DNA of 64,000 nucleotides from Drechslerella dactyloides (lineage: Eukaryota > Ascomycota > Orbiliomycetes > Orbiliales > Orbiliaceae). The stretch spans positions 1,054,001 to 1,118,000 of the forward strand of contig JAGTWJ010000001.1 of NCBI GenBank assembly GCA_020064725.1. The letters run 5' to 3'. Positions within the stretch are counted from its first letter, which is position 1; each line of letters starts with the position of its first letter. Made by a program: the position numbers and the translations under genes. Below the pieces are notes generated by a model. The model was not told the DNA's origin. It was given only the letters and a program-made list of their open reading frames with translations, and did no database searches. Positions 20,451-29,709 of this stretch are shown here, piece after piece.

Positions 20451-23363
20451 TTACTCAGAGTCAACAAACTCCTTCACCACTGGGTCCTGTTTGGTTTCGT
20501 GGAAATTATACCCGTGGCTCAGCCAAGGGGGGACTGTGCATTTCCCCACGATACTCGGGAAGCCTCGCTTTGCTTCAGCTAGAAATTTCTTATCGCTGAT
20601 TGCAAGAGGTGGTGGATCAATCTTTGCCTGCACCAGCTTCTTCACGATCTCAACAAAGCCGTCCCGTTTCCCTGCGATATGGGAGCTAATCCGTATCTTC
20701 TGCCCAGTGGGAACGTGAAGAAGATAGTTATTCATCCGGTTCACCTTTTTTGATAGTTCTTCGTCGCTTAGATCATGGTAATCGATATCGATCTCTATCT
20801 TCCTTTTGGTCTTCCGTTTTGAATCGCCTTTTCTAACGATCAACGGTTCATCATCCATAAACTTTTCCAAGTGAAACTTCTTGATTCTCATTCTTTTGTT
20901 GATGGCACCATATAATGCGGTCTGGAGCACATGCTCGGGTCGCAAGGCGCCTGTCCATTTCAACTCCCATAGCCTAGCATAGTCGAATAAATCAACTCTT
21001 CCGATGACGGAAACTCCCTTTTCTCCAGACCTGACATCTGAGAATTTATGACCAACAAATATTTCGTAACGCGCTTGGTCAGATATTGCGGCTTCGAGAA
21101 TATTAAAAGCGGCATCTGCATGTTCTACTGTAAACCAGTTATATTTGTCAAGCGGAATGGATAGCACTTTGTAGATATATCCTGATTGGAGCATATTGGA
21201 AATGTTGGCCATGAAAAGGATATCGGATATCGTAAGTTTCTCCTGCCCCAGCCGCTCATTTATCTCCAGCATGTGTTTGTGGTATTTTTCTGGGAGCAGA
21301 TCTAGAGGCGCTTGCGACTTCTCAAACGAAGTCATGACGTCGTCCACGAGCTTGCAGGATCCCCTGTGTTGATACTCGAAGATAGCTGGTACCGCCGTGC
21401 CCGTGATATCTGCGACCGCCTCCCAGTCGCCTGGCGCGATGTCGATTTCCGGTTTTGGCCAGACCCGATATCTGTTCGGCTTTCTCAACAACTCGAGTCC
21501 AAGGTCTTCAAAGCCTGCATATAACGATAAATATAAGCGAGTGAGCGTCTTCTATGGTTGATCTCGCAATGACTTACAGGATGATACCACTGTTTCCGGT
21601 ATGTTTCTTGTGAGATCAGTGACCTTCCAACGATACTTTGGGGTCTTTATTTGCTCCTGCTCCCGTTCCGTTCTATAAGGCCGGACTTTACGACCTGGTG
21701 GCCGCTCGCAATACTTGGGCAGAGTTTTGCGATTGATGAAGGGCAAATAGTCATCCTCGAAGTGGTGAATCAAGACCAGGTGTTTCTTAGCTCGCGTTAC
21801 AGCAACATATTGCACATTCCCCACATTGACGAGCGTAGCAGGATGTCTGTCGTAAAAGTCGTAGTAAGAGCTAGAAAAATTGAATAGAATAGCCGCCTCT
21901 CTTTCGATACCCTTGGCTTGGTGATAGGATGCAAAGACTATTTTGCCAGCGCTAACGCTGTCCGATATTCTATCATCATCATCCATGGGAATATGAATCC
22001 GAAGCTCCGGCATTTCCAGCGCAATAAGATTGGCGAGATTACGGATCGGGCTTCTTGCAGACCTGAGAGACGGGGCGAGAATGAGAATTTCTTCAGGAGG
22101 AAGTATCTTCAGTAGACGTTGGAGCTCGGCCAGCGGTTCATCGCCAAGTGCGTCGCAGACAACGTATCTGGGGAGCGGATCATCCGGATTGTCTTTTATT
22201 GCACCGATTTGCGGTTTTGACCCTCTTAGAAGCTGGTGATTGATGAATCGCGCGATCTTGCTTGTCATCCTGAAGGATACCATTTGGTTGATTTCCACCC
22301 AGGTACGATCATGGACTTTGCCGTTCTCAACGTATTGTCCAGGAAAGAGATCACGGCAAAGCGTAAGAAAACGCTTGTCAGCGTTGTTAAACTGATAAAT
22401 TTCCTATATCGATTATGTTAGACCGACATGTAAATATAGATGGGTAGGTCATGAGCCACGAGTAGCGGCTTACCTGTCTCGGGTCTCCCAGGAGCATCAA
22501 CTGCGGGCTCCGAGTGCCAGTTTTCGCGCAGTCTCGCAGCAGCTTGAGAACGAAGTTGTAAATAATCGGATTCATATCTTGTTGTTCGTCGAGGACAAGA
22601 ATCTCAAACTCCGGTAGAGGCCGCAAAGGTGGTAGATCATCTTCAACTATCCGTTTGAGCCCTTGATCGGTATCCGCCTCTCGAGAATAGTACCGATACC
22701 TATGTTTATCAACTCCAATAAGCATATGATTTTCAGTTTAAACTAACCAATACGAAGACTTACGCTAGACCGTGATAGTTATCAATAGTCAGATTCTTCA
22801 GTTGTAAAGCTGTGGCTCTCTCAATGGTCTCAACTCGAAGACGCCTGTTGTATAACAATGCCAAGAACGGTCTTTCGATGACGGCAGCCATCTGCAATAA
22901 AGTTGTGGTCTTCCCACTTCCCGCGCACGCGTTAATCACGATATTTTGTCGACCCTCCAGGAGTATTTCTCTGGCCTGCTCCTGCTGTTTAGATAATGGT
23001 GGGAGAACGACTTTTCTCGTCCCTGTCGACACATCTCTAGTTTCCTGAAGCGGCTTTGGGGCATCAGGTCCGGAGACTAAGCTGTCGTCCTCCTTAACAT
23101 TGTCTAGAGACTCGATATATTCTTGAATCAGGGCCTTGAGATGTGGTGGAGATGTTGCGAATGACCTCGTTTGCCATCCTAAGCTGGCGACTGCTTTCGA
23201 GGTGATGAGCTTGCGTCTACAGCCGGTCCTCAAGTTGATTTCAGAGAACAATCGACTGACACGCCCCGGAGAGAGGCAACCTATAGTACCATAGTTAGTT
23301 TAGGCCCCATGATGAGAGTCTTGAGAATATACCTCTACTAAGTCCCCAATTGATAGCTGCCAT
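20451..23363 (-). CDS. UvrD-like SF1 helicase fused to PD-(D/E)XK-like nuclease, probably mitochondrial
   Basis: Exons 23363-23333, 23280-22764, 22699-22474, 22403-21578 and 21514-20451 give 887 residues; all four introns (52-70 bp) close in phase. Residues 1-55 are rich in Arg/Ser/Leu with almost no acidic residues and end in RSFATSPPH, a likely mitochondrial presequence. SF1 motifs: Q-motif LSKQQEQAREI, Walker A ACAGSGKT (128-135), Walker B ILVLDEQQD (216-224), motif III GDPRQEIYQFNNA, and late motifs ASYHQAKGIER and VAVTRAKKHLVLI. The C-terminal part carries GRVDLFD (Asp708), WELKW (Glu717, Lys719) and HVLQTALYG (Gln731, Tyr735), the order of a RecB/Cas4-type nuclease core. Yeast Hmi1 is a mitochondrial SF1 helicase but to my knowledge has no such nuclease. 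Role in mtDNA repair or end processing is inferred. It diverges from RDH54. Confidence 0.88.
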
Positions 23364-23790
23364 CCTGGAAACATGGATGTAGCTGGTACCGGTGGCTTGG
23401 TTGCCCCACCGAGCAGTTATCTTGACACCATAAAAGAGAGGGCGAGAGTATACATCGTGCGTGTAAGCTGTGTGAAGCTGAGTAAGAGGTCTACAAGGTT
23501 TTCCAGGAAAGTTTTCGTCAACAGGATGTCGACGCCGGAATCCCGCATACTCAGAATGACGGGGTTAAAGACGCTGAGTCAGCGGAATTTTGGCTTCGCC
23601 GAAAGTGGCAATCAATGTTCTTGGCAGGTTCAACGCCACGCTAGACCCCCCAAACAACGCGTCTTCCAGCAATTACCGCTCAAGAAGCGTGAACTTTACG
23701 CGCCATCGCGAGGGCTCCTCCACCTTCACAGCATGAAAGGACCATCGCAAGCTCAGATTTCGAATTGACTGTTGTGTGTCGTACCGCATC
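23364..23790. promoter_or_regulatory. Bidirectional promoter, helicase-nuclease / RDH54
   Basis: The 427 bp between the two start codons must serve both genes. It contains ACGCGT at 23657-23662, the MluI cell-cycle box that in yeasts directs G1/S expression of DNA replication and repair genes through MBF. The arrangement is seen; shared S-phase control is inferred. Confidence 0.5.
23657..23662. promoter_or_regulatory. MCB-like box ACGCGT
   Basis: An exact MCB core, 129 bp before the RDH54 ATG and 294 bp before the helicase ATG. One copy of a 6-mer is weak evidence by itself; its place between two DNA-metabolism genes makes it worth testing. Confidence 0.4.
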
Positions 23791-26633
23791 ATGTATCGCA
23801 AGAAATTTATACCTCCTCTTCTCAAAAAACCTTCGACGCAGCCCGCTGGACCCCACGACTCGGAGCCACCTCAGAAAAAGATCAAGCTCGAACCGCAGAC
23901 AGGCAGCCAAAGTAGCGTCGGCTCAAACAGTTCGACTCAATCTAATGGAATTAGAAAGTTACTTCCGACTCCGCGGTCCAACATTGGGCCCGGTTCCAAG
24001 TTCAACCCTCCTCAGCTCCTTCGCCGTCCATTGGTACCGGTGAATCATCCGCCTGGTGCGAATGATAAAAGAGAAGAGGAAACCACGGGTAGCGACGGGA
24101 GCGGCAGGCATTACTTCAATGTGCTATGGTAGGTATATATTGCTCACATCCATTATCACTTTCACTGATGTCGAATCGTAGGCGGAAATTCCAAGCTAGG
24201 AAACACAAAACCTGGGATGGTGACGGGGTGCTCGCGATTGTCAACGGGAACGCTACGTTACAAGATGTCAATGGTCGAGATATAGGCAGTGGACGGGTTT
24301 CAAAAATACCTTCAGAGGGTGACCTTATCAGCCTCGGCGGAAAGGAAATTGAGATCGACTCTTTACTCGAGAAATCGGATTTTCTCGCCGGAAAACCGTT
24401 CCTGAAGTCGAAAGGAAACCTTGTAGATACGTCAGCTACAGTCCGCCCAGCTGAATTCTACGCCAGAGGCTCTTTCAAGTCTCCTCTCCTAGCCGGGACA
24501 ACGGCCCCAAAGACACATCCGCAGAAGGCCACAGCCAGATTCGACCCAACAGCCGAGGGCGCCCTAGTCATGAGACGGCCTACCGTTACAGTTGAATCCT
24601 CCCTTAAAAACAAAACTATAGTAGATGTTGTTGTCGACCCGGTACTTTCTCGCCACCTACGACCTCATCAGCGGGAAGGCGTTGCTTTCCTTTATGAAGC
24701 AGTCATGGGCATGAGACCGTATGAGGGAAGAGGGGCTATCTTGGCCGACGAAATGGGGCTAGGCAAAACACTGCAAACAATTGCACTCCTCTGGACTTTG
24801 CTCAAACAGAATCCTGCACATGGCCAGGCACCCCTTGTTAAGAAGGCCATGATAGTGTGCCCAGTCACTCTAATCAACAATTGGAAACGAGAGTTCAAAA
24901 AATGGCTCGGCAACGAACGGATCCACGTATTTGTTGCGGACGCGAAAAGCAACGTCCGGGACTTCACACATGGGCCTATATATAATGTGATGATTGTCGG
25001 ATACGAAAGACTAAGGAATATCCAGGACAAGCTCAAGCAATGTCAAGTAGACATCATCATTGCGGATGAAGGCCATCGACTCAAGTCAGCAGAGAACAAA
25101 TCAGCGCAAGCGATAAGGGCCCTAGCGACACCAAGAAGAATTATTCTCAGCGGGACTCCCTTGCAAAATGATCTGCGAGAGTTCTTTGTTATGGTGGATT
25201 TCGTCAATCCAGGTATTTTGGAAAATTATAGCACCTTCAAAAAGCAATTCGAGAACCCGATTGTCAGGAGCCAGCAGCCAGAAGCGTCAAAAGCGGACAA
25301 GGAGCTTGGAAATGCTCGGAAGGCAGAGCTAACAAGGCTCACGAATCTGTTCGTTCTGCGAAGGACCGCGAAAATCCTATCCAAATACCTGCCCCCAAAG
25401 ACGGACATCGTAGTGTTCTGCCGGCCAACCAAGCACCAGCTGGAACTCTACAAAGCTATACTCAACACGAGCCTTGTAAAACGGCAGATGGGAAGCATGG
25501 AAACGGCGTTGCAACTGATCACTCTACTAAAGAAAGTCTGCAATTCAACCGCTCTCTTAAAGTCTTTGGGCAAGGATGACGAAGATGGCAAGCTTTCGAG
25601 CTCAATTCTCGAAGAAGTTCGAGTCGCAGGATCTGCTCTCATTGCAAACAATAGCTCTGGGAAGTTGAAAGTTTTAGAAAAGCTTCTTGTTACCTTGAAA
25701 GAAACGACACAAGAAAAGGTTGTGCTGGTGTCAAATTACACGTCTACCTTGGACATCCTAGAGAAGATGCTCAATTCGAAAGGTTTCCACCATCTGCGAC
25801 TCGACGGAAAGACACCAACAAACAAAAGGCAGGATCTCGTCGATAAGTTCAACCGCGTCAGCCCTGATGTAGCATGTAAGTGTCTCTGAATCCATCCCTA
25901 TCCAAACGTAGCTAACGCTTGTCTAGTTGCCTTTCTCCTTTCATCCAAGAGCGGTGGCGCAGGAATCAATCTGATTGGTGCCTCCCGTCTGATTCTTTTT
26001 GACTCCGATTGGAACCCGGCCAACGATTTACAAGCAATGGCCCGCGTCCACCGCGATGGTCAAAAATCGCACGTATATATCTATCGTATGATGACCACTG
26101 GCTGCATCGATGAAAAGATATATCAACGCCAAATTACAAAACAAGGGCTTGCAGATTCCGTGATGGACCAAAAGGCTGGAGGCTCAAACTTTACCACCGC
26201 CGAGCTCAGAGATCTATTCACTCTTGACACCGAGACAGTGTGCAACACCCACGACTTACTCGGGTGCAACTGTGGCGAGATGGGCGATTTGCCTGGAGAA
26301 TGTATCGAAGACGAGGAGGAAGAGGAGGAAGAGCCGATCAAAATGACCGGGTGGACGAAGGCTTCAATCGTTGACATGGACCAGCAAGAGGACGCTTATA
26401 GGAAAGCGACCTCGAAGGCTAGGCAGAGGATGAAAGCATTGCTTGAATTCTCTCATATCAGCCCCGAAAAGATATCAAAGAAAGTTGCAGAACCACACGA
26501 TCTTGGCTCGGATTCTGCTGAGCAGGAAGAAGATGAGGAGCCCATGGTAGTTATTGAAGACGAGATTCTACGTCAAGTGGTGGATGAAAACCCGAAAAGC
26601 GTCTCGTTTATCTTCAGCAAGAATTCAATGTAG
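23791..26633 (+). CDS. RDH54: Rdh54/Rad54B-type SNF2 DNA translocase
   Basis: Exons 23791-24128, 24182-25875 and 25927-26633 give 912 residues. The N terminus MYRKKFIPPLLKKP is basic, and intron 1 removal restores NVLWRKFQARKHKTWDGDG, the conserved motif that marks Rad54B/Rdh54 rather than Rad54. The SNF2 motor follows: motif I DEMGLGKT (302-309), the Rad54-family DEGH box (408-411), motif III ILSGTPLQND, and the C-terminal lobe with SSKSGGAGINLIGASRLILFDSDWNPAND and MARVHRDGQK joined across intron 2. The acidic C-terminal segment contains Cys-rich THDLLGCNCGEMG, also typical. The protein uses ATP to move along double-stranded DNA and to remodel Rad51/Dmc1 filaments in homologous recombination, in the nucleus. 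ATG 23791 is chosen because it opens the conserved N terminus. Confidence 0.95.
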
Positions 26634-27392
26634 TCTTTAGCGATGGGGTCATATATTATTTATTACAGAGGCTATATCAATTATAGCTATCCTACCTCCT
26701 GATTCATGGGATTCTTGTCGTTTGCTGTCCACAGAATCCAACTGCTGCATCGAATCCGCGCCTCCGTGCATTTCATGGATGTCCTGTGGCTGGTCTCGCG
26801 GCGCATGTGGCGCAAGATGCCTGAAAACGGATACTGCCCGAGCAAACACCTCGTGGCGATGTGTTGTTGACCTCGAGGTGCGTTGCGACGTTTGTCTAAT
26901 ATTCTAGCCTAAAGCGTACTAGTCTATCTGATTAGGGCACGAATTTTGGGGTGCGCACGAAAATACCATTTTTGCATTTGAGAAACCGCAACTCTTTGGA
27001 GCAATCACGACACTCATCCCCCACCAACAATCATCATCACCATCACGGTCGCCTCATCTATAGCCCACGTATAAGGTACGGATATCTATCAGCACGGCAG
27101 CTCAAATGAAGCCAATCAAAACGAGTGGACAAATTAGTCAGGGTCGAGTCTTGGTCTGATCGCAGGCGGGTCCCGCCTGCTGATACCGCAAGACGGCCTC
27201 TTGAACCTTTCTTCGATGTTGATGATCGGCATCTCTATGAAGATGCCCTTCGACACGTAAAGGCACTCATGACGGTTTTGCTTTTGGACGAGATTACACA
27301 CCGAAAAATATGAGGGTGATCCTGAACTAACCATTATGCTGGACAGCACTTTCTTGCACTTCGCATAAGCCTATACCTCAAATACCGCCAAA
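26634..27392. other. Spacer between RDH54 and RPS22
   Basis: A 759 bp region that should hold the RDH54 3' end and the RPS22 promoter. A Ser-rich minus-strand frame near 26649-26849 has no support. No gene seen. Confidence 0.55.
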
Positions 27393-28201
27393 ATGGTCAA
27401 GACTTCAGTTCTCGTATGTGCACCCCTTCGAAAGTTGAACGCTGGATGGATGGGGCAGCGGCTAATCTGGATATCTAGAACGATTGCTTGAACGCGATCA
27501 ACAATGCCGAGAAGGCCGGAAAGCGCCAGGTCATGATCAGGCCGTCGTCCAAGGTCATTGTCAAGTTCTTGAGTGTTATGCAGAAGCATGGTAAGCTTAA
27601 CCTTCAGCCTTTCCGTATGCCATCAGATGCGATTTGCGCCTACTACGAGTAGATGCACCCCGAGATGATAACTAGACGATTGGCCCTACAACTCGCCTCC
27701 ACGGCCCTTGTCCTTTAAGTTCTCGGAATATCAAGAGGATTGCTCCTTTTTCCATCTTCTCGCCGGTTTTGCCTCGCAAAACGGGTGGGATTTCTTGGCT
27801 TGTGGAGCGGTTTTCTTCGAGAATCTTTCTTACACGTTGTCTCTGTTAAATATAATTCCATCGTTGACATCGTTTATTTTCTCGGAACATCCAATCATTT
27901 GTGCGACATGGAATAACAGAAGCTAACGTTCGCGAATAAAGGCTACATTGGTGAATTCGAGGAAGTCGACGACCACCGTGCCGGCAAGATCGTCATCCAG
28001 CTCAACGGCCGTCTCAACAAGTGCGGCGTCATCTCCCCGCGGTACAACGTCCGTATCGGCGAGTTCGAGAAGTGGGTCGTCAACCTGCTGCCATCTCGTC
28101 AGTTCGGTTACATCGTCCTGACCACCTCGGCTGGCATCATGGACCACGAAGAGGCTAGGAGGAAGCACGTTGCCGGGAAGATCCTGGGATTCTTTTATTA
28201 G
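27393..28201 (+). CDS. RPS22: 40S ribosomal protein uS8 (S22/S15a)
   Basis: Exons 27393-27413, 27479-27590 and 27942-28201 give exactly 130 residues, the standard length of eukaryotic uS8. The protein starts MVKTSVLNDCLNAINNAEK and keeps the family signatures GKRQVMIRPSSKVIVKFL, DDHRAGKIVIQLNGRLNKCG and TTSAGIMDHEEARRKHVAGK. It binds 18S rRNA in the small-subunit body and is needed for 40S assembly. The first exon codes only seven residues, common in ribosomal protein genes. Intron 1 is 65 bp; intron 2 is 351 bp, unusually long here, and appears to host an H/ACA snoRNA. The intron 2 acceptor reads AAAG rather than YAG, with CTAAC only about a dozen bases before it, but it is the only site that restores the conserved KHGYIGEFEEVDD junction. 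Confidence 0.97.
27720..27921 (+). ncRNA. Candidate H/ACA snoRNA in RPS22 intron 2
   Basis: The intron can fold as hairpin-H-hairpin-ACA. Hairpin 1 is closed by TTCTCG (27720-27725) with CGAGAA (27818-27823) and has a strong tip stem GTTTTGC (27766-27772) with GCAAAAC (27776-27782). An H-box match ATATAA (ANANNA) lies at 27850-27855. Hairpin 2 is closed by ATTCCAT (27855-27861) with ATGGAAT (27908-27914), followed by ACA at 27916-27918, placed as the ACA box should be. In S. cerevisiae the RPS22B gene also carries an intronic H/ACA snoRNA, snR44. Guide pockets were not matched to rRNA. Ends are approximate. Confidence 0.55.
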
Positions 28202-28751
28202 ACTCAATAATTGATACCCTGTCTTTTCTCTTCATTTTCAATTCTCCAATGTCTTAATTCTTAGTATATACTTTGCTTAGAAAAGCTACTACGAATGCAT
28301 GGGCTATGCGATCTGTGACGATGGGAAGTGCTCTGGTTGTCACAGGTGATAATTACTACAGCATGTGGATTCCTGCAGTCTCTAGGCGTGATGTAGTCTC
28401 AATTTTGAATACTTAAGTATGTAACATTCTAGCGAACTGTATCGCTGTGGCATCTGCAGATCTGTCCAAGTTAACCAAGTCAGTACACATGTTTTCCATT
28501 ACTCTCAATTGGCCGAAGTTTAAAGTCTACCTCAATGGATATTGGCGACTTTCCAATCGGGCATTAGGAGAATATGCCGTTGCATCGTATATGGATCTGT
28601 TCTTAGACAGACGTCTTATGGGAAATTAATTAATGAACACCTCGCGACTCATATATTCATATCACTATCCCTTACTTCAAGTTATGGGGCTGTATATACT
28701 AAGTGCGATGCAAGCTATGGTAACTGGCTGAGCTTTGACTGTGAAGGAAAA
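28202..28751. other. Convergent spacer, RPS22 / kinase-like gene
   Basis: A 550 bp spacer between two converging stops. It should contain both 3' untranslated regions. No gene seen. Confidence 0.55.
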
Positions 28752-29709
28752 TCATAGGAGCATCTGCATTAATTGGGCATGGGCCTCTGCCTCCAAGTAG
28801 TAAGGTTTCATGATTTCAAGAAGATAGGTTCCCCAATCATTTGGAAACTTCCAGATTAAAAAAGCCTTTGCAAATTCCCACCACTCGGGATACCAGCCTG
28901 ACATCTCCCAGTCGATGATGCCCACTATGTGACCATCTTTGATCATTATATTCGGAGGGCGGAGATCCGCATGCGTAAAAACGATGCCATATTCCCGAGT
29001 ATTCAACATTCCGGTAATATATGGTCTAACGTGCCCCTTGCGAATCTTGCAGTAGGCATCGATCACAGTGTCATGAAAATCCTTCACAGATGTGAAAGGC
29101 CCTGTACTTCCAGTTAGCTTGAGGTCTAAAAGTAGTTTTCGAAAAAAGTAGTCTCTGATGAGCCCAGTCTTCGAAAAGAGCAGGGGGGATTGAACCTTGA
29201 TTTATGTTATGCCATTCTACAATCTGATCCATGACGGGCCCATATTCGAGAGAACCCACATAGGTTCCACCCTGTAGGCTCCGTAGCTCTTCCAGACAAT
29301 GTTTTAGATCCGCCATGATGCTTGATTTAGTCTGGCCATCCAGATTCTCCCACGCTTTCTCTAAAGTTTCTCCATCAATGTAGTCCATGAAAATGTACGT
29401 GTCGTATTCATCCACAGCGTCAAAGTCTGGCCGATCAAATGGCCCGTATGTGTATACAGCGTGGACTTTGGGTACTGGTATTGATGTGTGTTCTGCGATA
29501 AAAATCATCGTGGTGGCTTCTTTAACCTCTAACCGACTGCCATACTTAACGGCCACTGTTGGAGAAAAATTTTTGATTCGAGTACCACCAGCAGCATAAA
29601 GCGGCTCCAGCCTCTCAAGCTCTTCGGGAGTCGTAGGTGTAAATCCTGGCTTTTGAAAGTGTATCGAGACTTTGGGGACTTTGGCCATCGATATCGCAGA
29701 CGCCGCCAT
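28752..29709 (-). CDS. APH-fold kinase-like protein
   Basis: Exons 29709-29196 and 29101-28752 (94 bp intron with CTAAC branch point) give 287 residues. The N lobe holds an ATP-binding region with VAVKYG and VKEATTMIFIAEHTSIPVPKV; IFMDYIDGETLEKAWENL is the hinge region. The catalytic loop is HADLRPPN (215-222) and the metal-binding segment IIDWEMSGWYPEWWEF (Asp235), both intact, so an active phosphotransferase is likely. The family (aminoglycoside phosphotransferase/choline kinase fold) is greatly expanded in Pezizomycotina and substrates are mostly unknown; antibiotic resistance should not be inferred. The donor GTTCAA is a weak match to consensus, but splicing there restores the reading frame and the family pattern NQGPFTSVKDF. 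No signal peptide or membrane segment is evident. Confidence 0.88.
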
